Positions 11,365 to 22,080 of a DNA stretch of 64,000 nt are shown here, in pieces. The notes under the pieces were generated by a model. It was not told the DNA's origin, did no database searches, and saw only the letters and a program-made list of their open reading frames with translations. Source of the stretch: Siphonodentalium dalli. Its lineage: Eukaryota > Mollusca > Scaphopoda > Gadilida > Siphonodentaliidae. A program made the position numbers and the translations under genes. Numbering within the stretch: the stretch's first letter is position 1; each line of letters opens with the position of its first letter. The stretch is from assembly GCA_032622095.1 (NCBI GenBank), contig CP136061.1:89400983-89464982 (forward strand). The letters are read 5' to 3'.

Positions 11365-11589
11365 TTGAATATGGATGGATACTGTGTCCTGTCTAAAAGT
11401 CAATGTTAGAATTAAACTAGCATTTAATTTTTATTACAAGGGATTAACTAGAGGTGTGACTGTCCCAATGGGACTAAGGATACCCCCCGTGTTTTAAAAA
11501 TACTAAGATGTTTCACATCTCAGTAAACATTTAGTTAAAATAATAAAATAACAGTTCCCATTGCAGGTGCACAACCCTAACCCTAATCT

Positions 11590-13930
11590 TAAACCTATTG
11601 ACCGAAAAATGTAGGAATAAAAGCTCGGACAAAATTATGCATGTTGCGAAAATGTTGAAAAAAAAGGGGAATAACTCAACAAAAAAAAGTCGGACAGACA
11701 TCATAATTGTAGGTGCACAGGTTCCCATGGTACTAAATATCAGTGCCAAGATTAAACAAGAGCTACGCTGGGCGTGCAATACTCTTGGGTCGGCGGAAAC
11801 TGGTAAAAAAGGGGCATAACTCTGGTAAAAATTGGCGGACGGAACTCAAATTTGAACTTGACCTGTGTTTTGGTGGGAGAAAGTAATATACCAAATTATC
11901 ATTGAATCCGATAAGCTCTAGTAAAGTTATCATCCGGACAACAAATTTCAGGGATTTTCTAAGTCAAATTACGTCAAATAAGGGGCATAACTCCGGTGAA
12001 AATTGGCGGACGGAACCCAAATTCGAACTTGAGCTGTCTTTTCTCCTAATAAACCCACATACCAAATTTGATTGAAATCGGTTCACTCTAACTAAAGTTA
12101 TCATCCGGACAACAAATTTCAGGGATTTTCTAAGTCAAATTACGTCAAAAAAGGGGCCATAACTCTCGCAAAAATTATCGGATTAAAACGAAATTCGGAC
12201 TTGAGCTGTATTTTGATATATGTAATCCACAAAAAAACGGGTTTTGCGTATAAACATTCCAAAATCGAGTTATCATCCGGAAACCAAAAAACATAAGAAA
12301 AACTGAATTTTCTGAGTCGAAAAAGGGGCATAACTCTGCCAAAAATGGTCGGACAGAACCCAAGTTCGAACTTGACCTGTGTTTTGGTGGGAGAAAGTGA
12401 TATACCAAATTTGGATTCATTCCGATAAACTATCCTAAAGTTATCATCCGGACAACAAATTTCAAGGATTTTCTAAGTCAAAAAACGTTAAATAAGGGGC
12501 ATAACTCCGGTGAAAATTGGCGGGCGGAACCCAAATTCGAACTTGAACTTACTTTTCGGCTAATAAACCCACATACCAAATTTTACTAATTTTGGTTCAC
12601 TCTAACTAAAGTTATCATCCTCACAACAGGTTAACGGACGGACGCCCGGCCGGACAGACCAATACTATAATACGGCCTTTTTTTCAAAAGGGCGTATAAA
12701 AACATTGACCTAAAAATGTAGGAATAAAAGCTCGGACAAAATTATGCATGTTGCAAAAAATTTCTAAGTCGAAAAAGGGGGGATAACTCCACCAAACAAG
12801 AGCTACGCTGGGCGTGCAATATACGCCCTCTCTTGGGTCGGCGGAAACTGGTAAAAAAGGGACACAACTCTGGTAAAAATTGGCGGACGGAACTCAAATT
12901 TGAACTTGACCTGCGTTTTGGTGGGAGAAAGTAATATACCAAATTATCATTGAATCCGATAAGCTCTAGTAAAGTTATCATGCGGACAACAAATTTCAGG
13001 GATTTTCTAAGTCAAATTACGTCAAATAAGGGGCATAACTCCGGTGAAAATTGGCGGACGGAACCCAAATTCGAACTTGAGCTGTCTTTTCTCCTAAAAA
13101 ACCCACATACCAAATTTGATTGAAATCGGTTCACTCTAACTAAAGTTATCATCCGGACAACAAATTTCATGGATTTTCTAAGTCAAATTACGTCAAAAAA
13201 GGGGCCATAACTCTCGCAAAAATTAACGGATTAAAACGAAATTCGGACTTGAGCTGTATTTCGATATATGTAATCCACAAAAATACGGGTTTTGCGTATA
13301 AACATTCCATCATCCGGAAACCAAAAAAACATAAGAAAAACTGAATTTTCTGAGTCGAAAAAGGGGCATAACTCTGCCAAAAATGGTCGGACAGAACCCA
13401 AGTTCGAACTTGACCTGTGTTTTGGTGGGAGAAAGTAATATACCAAATTTGGATTCATTCCGATAAACTATACTAAAGTTATCATCCGGACAACAAATTT
13501 CAAGGATTTTCTAAGTCAAAAAACGTTAAATAAGGGGCATAACTCCGGTGAAAATTGGCGGGCGGAACCCAAATTCGAACTTGAACTTACTTTTCGGCTA
13601 ATAAACCCACATACCAAATTTTACTAATTTTGGTTCACTCTAACTAAAGTTATCATCCGGACAACAGGTTAACGGACGGACGGACGGACGGACAGACCAA
13701 TACTATAATACGGCCTTTTTTTCAAAAGGGCGTATAAAAAAGTCTGACAGACGTCATAATCGCAGGTGCACAGGTTCCCATGGTGGTTGACGTGCGTGCC
13801 AAGTTTCACGGAAATTGATAAAAAAACGACTGAGAAAAACTCCGGACAAATTTGTGTCCATGGACGGACGGACGACGGATGGACAAGCTGATTCCAGTAT
13901 ACCCCCCTAACTTCGTTGCGGGGGGTATAA
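11590..13930. repeat. tandemly duplicated 1.1-kb diffuse repeat with about 170-bp subrepeats
   Basis: Two direct copies, starting near 11600 and 12712, share 'aggaataaaagctcggac' at the start and end in 'acggacggac' plus 'tactataatacggcc' (near 12660 and 13695). Each contains five subrepeats of about 170 bp, each opening with 'ggggcataactc' and closing with 'gttatcatccggacaac'. Copy 2 is truncated internally, losing about 12 bp near 13306. A terminal segment to 13930 ends in 'cttcgttgcggggggtataat', a common end for this class of invertebrate repeat. All frames inside are non-coding by appearance. Confidence 0.8.
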
Positions 13931-14171
13931 TTAACCCTTCCATGGCGGGAGCATCCTGAATTTTTTTGAAAACCCTGTGCCAATGCATTATCTTATATAT
14001 GCGAGTCTCTCATGGGGAGCCTCACATATATATGAGAATGCATTGGCCAAATAATATTTACATTGAAAGCCAGTGCATTCTCTTTTGTATGCGAGGCTCC
14101 CTATTGGAGAATGAACTGGCACAGTGTCTTTAATGCTGCAACCAGCGCTGCTGCCATCATGAAAGGGTTAA
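13931..14171. mobile_element. piggyBac-type hairpin MITE, two-core subtype
   Basis: TTAA at 13931-13934 and 14168-14171, with ends CCCTTCCATGGCGGGA / CATGAAAGGG. The first hairpin is complete; the second has lost part of its right arm. The insertion abuts the end of the diffuse repeat. Confidence 0.8.
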
Positions 14172-14437
14172 AAAGTCTATTTCAGTGTTAAGGTCGTTCC
14201 TTACAGCATTTGCAGATTGGTTCATCAAATAATAGCACAATGGAAGCAATGAGTGCGATGTGCATGGGCGAATCACAGAAAACGCCGTCGCAGGATTACA
14301 TCGGTGTCAAAATCCAGTGGTCAAAAATAATATTATATCAGGGTTAATGACAGATCGCAGCCACAGTCAATTGACACAGTGGGCTAGTATTAGAAAGTTT
14401 CTTTTTTTACAATTTAGTTCTTTATATTCACAGATTG

Positions 14438-14612
14438 GCAGATGACACAATGTACAAACAAGGTGCCCAATGGGAGCACATCACCATCTGGGAACTTAAA
14501 TGTGTCTAGGTCTCCCATACATGTAGCAGATGAGGCCATGCATAATGAGGTACCCAGAGGATGAATTTGGTGACACTGGCCCGCTGTGCGGATTAGTGTC
14601 ACTAAATTCACC
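14438..14612. mobile_element. fragment of the hAT-type double-hairpin MITE
   Basis: It contains the right part of the long-form spacer ('aggtgcccaatgggagcaca') and most of the second hairpin, cut off within the right arm near 14612. No terminal CAAGCC remains. Confidence 0.6.
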
Positions 14613-16316
14613 CTCTCAGGGCTGTTTATATATTGTCTGATATATCTTCATTAAAAACAAGTGCACACCGCCAGAGTATCTCCCTGCCAAGGTGGCTTTC
14701 CGCTGAGGTTTATTCATTTTCTAATGTGGCTAAATAACGAAAGATGTCTTAGTTTGGTCTGTGATGATTGAATAAACCTGCATGAATTAAATTTTTTTAT
14801 TGAAATCGGTTTTAGTTATCAAGCCGGACAAATTAAATCATGAAAAATTGACAAACTAAGGTTGATAACCTCGACATAATGAAAACAATGTCATTGGGCA
14901 GTGTTTTGAAAGCATTCGTGATGGCAAACCTCCATACCAAATTTCATTCAGATCTGATAACCCATGGCTGAGATATCTGCATGAACGGACAGAAAGAAAT
15001 AATTTCAAGATAACTCTAAAATGGAAAATGCTCCCATCATTAAAGGGTCAAAGTAAATATTATATCCAAATTGACAGCACACACACCGTCATTCTAATAT
15101 ATGTGACCCGCCATATCAAATCCAGTCGTGAGTTGGGATTTTTTTACCCTGTGCCAATGCATTCTCTTATATATGCGAGTCGACCATAGGTCGCCTCGCA
15201 TATATAAGAGAATGCATTGGCCTAACAATTTTTTATCATTTTTTTTAAATAAATGTTTCTTACAATTTTTAGGACATAAAATAAAAAAACATCCATTACC
15301 CTGCAGGGAGCCCCACACATATATAGAAGCATATAGAAGAGTGTAGTCTGCTCATGTTTGTCTGGGGCTCTGTATGGGTGAAATTATAAAATTGTTAAAG
15401 AATACAAGAAAAAATTATTAAAATTGTAAAAAATTGTTAGGCCAATGCATTCTCTTATATATGCATTGGCACAGGGTAAATTGAGGTGCCCAATGGGTGA
15501 ACGTCATTTGCCCCTTTTTTGAAAGCATTCATAATGGTGAACCTCCATACAAAATTTCATTTGGAGCCTATAACAATTGGTTGAGATATATGCACGGACA
15601 GATAAAACATACAAATTTCCAGATAAACAAGATGGCTGCTGGTGGCCATGTTTTAAAACAATTTTAGGAAAAAAGTTGACAGCACCCATCTATAGGCTAC
15701 CCCAAAGATCCATATGAAGTTTGGTGACAATCAGATGAGGGATGTGGCCAGTAGGGTGTGCCAAAGGATTTAGTCATGTAAAGAGTAAAATCCATTTTCA
15801 CAATAAGGGCTGTAACTCTGGAAAAATTTTATGGATGAAACCCGTTGTTTGTTAATACTCTTCCCCCCATGTTGGTTCATCAGCATACCAAAGATCAATA
15901 AAATCCAATTGACGATGACCAGGATATAGAGCTTCAAATTTGTTAGATGGAGGGCTGGACTCACGTTTGGATAGATTGACGGATGGAGCCCATTCCTATA
16001 TCCCCACAAACTTTGTTTGCGGGGGATAATTAAGTTTGACCAGGCAAAGTAAAATTAATATTTCCTAATCCAATTCTGTTCATGTACTTCAGTATAATAG
16101 TAAAAGTTACCTCTTTTCAAAGCCTGTCCAATTGCCGTAGATATCAACCTAATTTACCTGTTAGTCCAAATCAAGTTCATGGAGGGAATAAAATGAATCA
16201 ACAAATTTATAGATATAAATAATAACCTAATATGGATTTAATAAACTATATAAAGGTAAATAACAACAAGTATATTGTGAGCTTCAGAGAATGATGCTTC
16301 TTACAAGATATACTCT
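14613..16316. repeat. mosaic of diffuse repeats and piggyBac hairpin cores
   Basis: No gene. 14640-15020 and about 15480-16030 carry 'aaatttcattcagatctgat'-style diffuse repeats with terminal hairpins such as 'cccgcaaacaaagtttg'. A complete 'cattctcttatata' hairpin lies at 15152-15220 and a short fold-back of the same core at 15437-15478. Neither has clear TTAA borders, so these are decayed piggyBac MITEs. Confidence 0.55.
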
Positions 16317-16754
16317 CAAGTCTGCAAATTGTCTGTCATTTGCAGAATGAGGTCCCCAGAGGATGAATTCAATGATGGGGGGGGGCTAGTATCACCAAAT
16401 TCACCCTCTGGGGGGGACCTCATTCTGCTCAGGGCTCCATCTTCTGGGGAGTATCAATAGTCTCAAATTAACAATGTGTTTGGTTACTTTTCCCCTTCTG
16501 TTCAGTTTCTATATCTCCATATTTGCAGAAGATAAATGCATAATCGAGGTGACTAATGGGTGAACATCACTAACTTCAACTGGGGAACTTCAATCTGATC
16601 CTTGCAAGTGGTCTCCCATAGCAGTTGATGCCTAATTAGAATGAGGTTCCCAGATGGTGAATTTGGTGATGCTAGCATGTGTGTTGGGTAGCATCACTAA
16701 ATTCACCCTCTGGGGACTTCATTCTGCAAATGTCAGACACACTATTTCTGCTTG
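16317..16754. mobile_element. hAT-type double-hairpin MITE, long form
   Basis: Both hairpins and the spacer are present, starting CAAGTCTGCAAA and ending 'tttctgcttg'. The first hairpin loop has a run of nine G. No clear target duplication. Confidence 0.75.
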
Positions 16755-16852
16755 CTGGAAGTTAATAAGATACTCTGTATTATTTGGGACAGTATATTTA
16801 TTTTGAAATGGGGATCTTCAGACTGGCTATACTGCAGATCCTAGCCAGAATT

Positions 16853-17236
16853 CAAACCTTAGTTTACTGTGCCTGTCATTTGCAGAATGAGGTCCCCAGA
16901 GGGTGAATTTACTAGTAGTGATGCTATCCCGCAAAGATTTCTATAGAAACTTCTTCACATAGATTCTATTTCTTTTTTAGTTTAGTATCTCTATATCCCC
17001 AAATTGGCAGAAGACACATTGCATAATCGAGGTTCCCAATGGGTGTACAGCATAATATTCATCATTTGGGAATTTCAATCTGAGTCTATGTCTACCATAG
17101 CAGATAAGGCCATGCAGAATGAGGTCCACAGAGGGTGAATTCGGTGATGTTAGCCCACTATGCAGGATAGTGTCACTAAATTCACCCTCTGGGGACCTCA
17201 TTCTGCAAATGACAAGACACACTAAACTCAGGCTTG
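16853..17236. mobile_element. hAT-type double-hairpin MITE, internally deleted long form
   Basis: The left end 'caaaccttagtttactg' is an altered CAAGCCTTGAAATAG. The left hairpin lost its right arm near 16932, and the spacer resumes at 'atttctatagaaacttcttc', as in 22900-23115. The right end 'aaactcaggcttg' is at 17236. It shares the 'ttagttta' terminus variant with 23129-23382, suggesting a subfamily. Confidence 0.7.
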
Positions 17237-17645
17237 AATTGCTTGAGCCATCACTCAGGTCAGGCAAAGAAAGTACAGACATGTTGCTGGAAATCTGTTA
17301 TGACATAATAACATGTTCTGAATTACAGGCAGACTACATTAAAGCAACATGCCGGTTTGCGCTCCAAAATACACCAAATAATATTCGCTTTTTAATATTT
17401 CCTGGTATCGAAATAGGTTGATAAATACTCCCAACTACTATTCTATGACCAGAATGTCCCCGAAAAAAAAACACCATAATTTAGTTGTAAAGTGTTTTTC
17501 CAATTGATGAACAACAGCGACACAAAATCCAGGAAGCATCATTGTCTGAACTGGAATATCACAAAAGAAGACAACAGATAATTGATAAATGCAACAAGAA
17601 ATATCTTGCAATTGAATATATAAGAATATCTCATTTTCATAAATG

Positions 17646-18227
17646 TTAACCCTTCCATAACTAGAGCTCCTGAATTTTGCGAAAACCCTGCGCCAATGCA
17701 TTCTCTTATAAATGCGAGTCTCCCATAGGGAGCTTCTCATATATTAGAGAATACATTGGCCTAACAATATTTACTTTGACCTTGTAAGCCAGTGTATTCT
17801 CTTATATATGTGAGGCTCGCATATATCCCTTTCATGATGGGAGCTGCATTGGTGCATCATTAAAGACCCTGTGCCAGTGCATTCTCTTATATATGATAGT
17901 CTCCCATAGGAAGCCTCACACATATATGAGAATACATTGGCTTACAAGGTAAATATTGTTAGGCTAATGCATTCTCTTATACATGTATTTGCGAGACTCG
18001 CATATATAAGAGTATGATATGAGAATGCACTGGCTAACAATATCAAGGTAAATATTGTTAGGCCAATGTATTTTCTTATATATGCGAGGCTCCCTATGGA
18101 ACATTGCATTGGCACAAGGTTAATGCAAAATTTCAGGAAGCTCCAGTCATGAAAGGGTTAAAAGAGAATGCACTGGCACAGGATCTTTAATACTGCACCA
18201 ACGCCGCTCACACCATGAAAGGGTTAA
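17646..18227. mobile_element. cluster of nested piggyBac-type MITEs
   Basis: TTAA-bounded ends at 17646 (CCCTTCCATAACTAGAG), 18158-18161 and 18224-18227 (AAAGGG before TTAA). At least four 'cattctcttatata' hairpin cores lie between. The order suggests one copy inserted into another, or repeated internal duplication of the core. No gene in 17237-17645 either. Confidence 0.7.
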
Positions 18228-18252
18228 TATGTACACTAATCCTAGATAAGAC

Positions 18253-18489
18253 CAAGCCTTGAAATAGGGTGTCTGTCATTTGCAGAATGAGGTCCCCAGA
18301 GGGTGAATTTAGTGATGCTACCCCGCATAGCAGGCTAGCATCACCAAATTCACCCTCTGGGGACCTCATTCTGCTTACACCTCAGCAGAATGAGGTTCCC
18401 AGAGGGTGAATTTGGTGATGGTAGCATCACTAAATTCACCCTCTGGGGACCTCATTCTGCAAATGACAGACACCCTATTTCAAGGCTTG
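18253..18489. mobile_element. hAT-type double-hairpin MITE, short form with perfect 8-bp duplication
   Basis: The 237-bp element runs from CAAGCCTTGAAATAG to CTATTTCAAGGCTTG. GATAAGAC flanks it exactly at 18245-18252 and 18490-18497. The two hairpins are adjacent, joined by 'ttacacctca' with no long spacer. The 8-bp duplication is the best evidence in the window that the family is hAT-mobilised. Confidence 0.9.
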
Positions 18490-18611
18490 GATAAGACCAT
18501 CATTTCATTGTGTTCTCAGGCTATTGAAGTAAATTATAATGATAGAGGAATGGTTTTCATTTCTGTCCAAAAACGATTGACATTCAAGAATATTATGGTA
18601 TTATACGAAAG

Positions 18612-19015
18612 CAAGCCTTGAAATAGTGTGTCATTAGCAGAATGAGGTCCCCAGAGGATGAACTTAGTGACGCTATCCTGCATGGCAGGTCAGCATCACC
18701 AAATTCACCCTCTGGGAACTGCTGAGTCCTCAACTGTTATTGGAGACCTGGGATCAGATTGAAGTTCACCAGTTGAAGTCACCTTGATTATGCAATTAAT
18801 CTTCTGCAAATTAGGGGATATAGAAACTGAACAGATGGGAAACGTAACTAAAGCATTGTTAATTCGAGACTATAGATACTTCCCAGATGAGGTCCAAGCA
18901 GAATGAGGTCCCCAGGGGGTGAATTTAGTTCTAGGGCGCCATGTGGGATAACTTCATTAAATTCACCCTCTGGGGACCTCATTTTGCCAATGTCAGACAC
19001 ACTATTTCAAGGCTT
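18612..19015. mobile_element. hAT-type double-hairpin MITE, long form
   Basis: Begins CAAGCCTTGAAATAG at 18612 and ends 'actatttcaaggctt' at 19015. The spacer is in inverse orientation to that at 9011-9450 ('gggatatagaaactgaacag'). The right hairpin carries several substitutions. No clean duplication. Confidence 0.75.
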
Positions 19016-20080
19016 ATACCCTTATCATCTTCAACACAAACCAATCTAAATTTCTAATTATATATATTCACAAATTAGTGATGTAATATTATAAATAGGA
19101 TAAATTTTCTTTAATTACATTTAAGTTGTAATGAGGTTTCTCAGACAGGGTCGGCGCTGGACTAAAATTTACTATTGCCACATATTTTGCTAAATGAAAA
19201 TATTTTTTGACAAATTCTTCTAGAAATTGCCAAATGCTATCACTGATAATATCAGTTTCTGCAACATTGAGTCTATTTCGAAAATAAATTGTCAATAATT
19301 AATAATTGCAGCTAATAAGTTTGATATTGGAATAAATTAATTCTACGATAATGTCAAACATGTCAAATCACAACAACGAACACTTTATTGACATAAATAC
19401 AAGTTAAATTTCCATCGTTTCGAAGACCGTCACCATCTTTTATCGATTGAAAAAAAGAAACATCATGATGAATATGTTACGCCTTACAACACAATGAAAT
19501 TAGAATCTCTCTGTTGCATGCGTTAATGGATACACCATAACGAACACAATACAGACAGTGTTATTGTCTGTAATCCAATTTCAATGCAATATATTCATCT
19601 CAACATTATTTTATTAACACTGTATATACCTTGGAAGAGTATATTGTCTCTTATTTTACTTTTAAGTAGAATGTATGAGTAATTTCATGGGAATTAACCT
19701 ATACATCGTGGTATAAGTATTGAATTTAGTTATATGATAGTTTTGTTTGTTGTGCTTGTAATCTTGGGTTTGGAATCCAGAATGAATCTTTTAATGGGAG
19801 GTGCCTGAGAACACATAATGTCTTTTTTTGTTTGCCTAACATAATCTGATTTTGATTAATACTGTCTGGAATGATTAGTGATTAGAAAATATTGATTGGT
19901 GTGGTACCAAATGACTAATACAATAATAATCCAAAAAAACTTCCAAGAAGAGAAGAAAATATCTATAAATTGACTTATAATGACCACACATAAATTATTA
20001 TAAATTATATAAATGCAAGTAACAGTGTATCCCATATAAATGCAGGAGAAAATATCACAAATATGTAACAATAATATAAA
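19016..20080. other. no gene seen
   Basis: AT-rich sequence. 'gtcggcgctggac' near 19150 resembles motifs at 22155 and, inverted, at 27615, and may be an element end. No exon supported. Confidence 0.4.
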
Positions 20081-21208
20081 CAGGTCAGTCACATCCTCAA
20101 TTAAATTATTATTACTCAATCTTAATTAAAAATCTACACCACTAGCACTCATGCTTTCACCACTACCAATGTCCGCTGTTTTCTTCTCGTTTCTCTCCCA
20201 CTATCTCTCTTTTTTCTTTCTCTCCCTCCTACTATCCTGACACTATCTTCCTTCTTCTCCCATGCCCAACTCAGATTCTGTTATATATCTCCCATTCTTC
20301 GAAAACCATTATTTTTAATCCTTCCCATCTGAACTACCCTGTCCCTCACTTATTGGGGACAGAACATGTAGCCAAAGGTGAGAGGATTTCATATAAGCCC
20401 TCAGGCTTGTTGTCTGATCCCCGTTTCCATGTTTTGGCTTCTATTTTGAATTTCTGCATCATTTGTAAATTATGATATTTGTTTGGAATTGAAAAAAACA
20501 ATAAGTTTAAACTATAGTATTATAGTTATATATATAAATATTATAGTTAAATTTAACAGTGCCAAACACGCTATTTCCATGTTTTGTGGATAATTTTGGA
20601 TCGTGTATCCCAGTGCGCAGCCAAATTATGCTCATAACAACATTATAACAAATGAACAGTCTCCCAATAATTTTTTTAGTTTTGCAACCTTTTGTGCCAG
20701 CTTATTTTATTTAACCCTTTGAGTGCCAGGGTCCGATCTCATCGGCCCTAAACCTACAAAATAAGTCTGTTAAAGAATATAAGAATAAATTATTAAAATT
20801 GTAAAAAATTGTAAAAAAAAACAAAAACAAATGTTAGGCCAATGCATTCTCTTATATATGCGAGGCGACCTATGGTCGACTCGCATATATAAGAGAATGC
20901 ATTGGCACAGGGTATATGGGTTGATACAAAAATTGACCTGGCACTCAAAGGGTTAATAGTATGCCTCTCTAAATGGCATTAACATGACAACATAATCAAT
21001 GTTGACTTCTTTATCATGTGACATCATCATTAATCATTCGCATAAATCGAGATATGTTTTTAGTCACAAAAACATACATGGTATCAAATTAGTGCAACAA
21101 TGATTTCAAATTGTTTTTATGAAATTTAATTTTGGATTTCCCACTTTTATCAAATTCAAAAAACACCAATAATAATATAATAGTTGAATTCAGGATGTGC
21201 CTGACCTG
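20081..21208. mobile_element. CAGGTCAG TIR element, copy 2, with nested piggyBac MITE
   Basis: The left end is CAGGTCAGTCACATCC and the right end GGATGTGCCTGACCTG, with ATAAA outside both (20076-20080 and 21209-21213). Without its 246-bp nested MITE (20711-20956) it would be about 880 bp. A pyrimidine-rich tract covers 20160-20330. No transposase frame. Confidence 0.75.
20711..20956. mobile_element. piggyBac-type hairpin MITE, close copy of 3516-3754
   Basis: TTAA at both ends, with CCCTTTGAGTGCCAGG / CCTGGCACTCAAAGGG termini and the same central hairpin as copy 1. It lies inside the older CAGGTCAG element, so it inserted later. Confidence 0.85.
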
Positions 21209-21351
21209 ATAAATGCAGAATACAATAAATGCATAATATCTGACAAGTATTCTTTTGAATTCTTCAAAGTTTCTGCATTTCGAGTTTGTTCTGGAAGTTT
21301 GTTCCATGATGTAGATGATAGAAATGAAATTATAAATCAAAGGGTACAATT

Positions 21352-21796
21352 CAAGCCTTGAAATAGTGTGTCTGACATTTGCAGAATGAGGTCCCCAGAG
21401 GGTGAATTTAGTGATGCTAGCCCACCATGCAGGATAGCATCATTAATTCATCCTATGGGGGACCTCATTCTGCTTAGGCCTCAACTGCTATGGGAGACCT
21501 AAGGTCAGATTGAAGTTCCCCAGTTGCACTTGGGTCACACATTAGTGACCTCGATTATGCATTTTATCTTCTGAAAATTAGTGAATACAGAAACTGAACA
21601 GAAGGGAAAAAGTAACTACTAGTAAAAACAATGTTAACTTGAGACAATAGATACTTCCCAGAAGATAAGGCCATGCAGAATGAGGTCCTCACAGGGTGAA
21701 ATTAGTGATGCCAGCCAACTGTGTGGGGTAGCATCACTAAATTCACCCTCTGGGGACCTCATTCTGCAAATGACAGACACACTATTTCAAGGCTTG
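21352..21796. mobile_element. hAT-type double-hairpin MITE, long form
   Basis: CAAGCCTTGAAATAG at 21352 to TTTCAAGGCTTG at 21796. The flanks GTACAATT and GTAGTATT agree at six of eight positions, consistent with an aged 8-bp duplication. It lies just downstream of the coiled-coil gene's stop codon. Confidence 0.8.
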
Positions 21797-21811
21797 GTAG
21801 TATTCATCATT

Positions 21812-21984
21812 CATCATTTAGTGCCGGACTCAAGTCAGTTTTCATTTGGTGCCGGACTCAAGTCAGTTTTCATTTGGTGCCGGACTCGAGTCAGTTTTCA
21901 TTTGGTGCCGGACTCGAGTCATATCATTCATCATTTGGTGCCGGACTCGAGTCAGTTTTCATTTGGTGCCGGACTCGAGTCAGT
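21812..21984. repeat. 28-bp minisatellite overlapping the 3' end of a coding exon
   Basis: About six units of 28 bp built on 'tttggtgccggactcgagtc' plus 'agttttca', with one shortened 'atatcattcatca' variant. On the minus strand the first unit encodes the last residues TDSSPAPNEN and the TGA at 21952 of the coiled-coil gene. The remaining units would lie in its 3' UTR. Confidence 0.85.
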
Positions 21985-22080
21985 TTTCCCTTTTCTTTCT
22001 TTCTTGGCTTTTCTCTTCTGCTTCAACAAATCAAACCTCATCTTCTCATCAAGCTTCTGTGTGCCACCAGATTCCTGTGA
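21952..22080 (-). CDS. coiled-coil gene, terminal exon
   Basis: The acceptor 'acttacttgcag' precedes 22080, and the exon is read in phase 0. It begins SQESGGTQKLDEKMRF, continues with a basic tail (KQKRKAKKERKGK) and ends TDSSPAPNEN-stop. The last ten residues come from the 28-bp minisatellite. The basic cluster could be a nuclear or microtubule/membrane contact signal, by inference. Confidence 0.8.
   Translation of the reverse strand, partial: SQESGGTQKLDEKMRFDLLKQKRKAKKERKGKTDSSPAPNEN

Noticed and set aside
11531-13983. Several 60-104 codon frames in the diffuse repeat
   Set aside because: They repeat the same peptide because of the subrepeats and lack a start context or domain.
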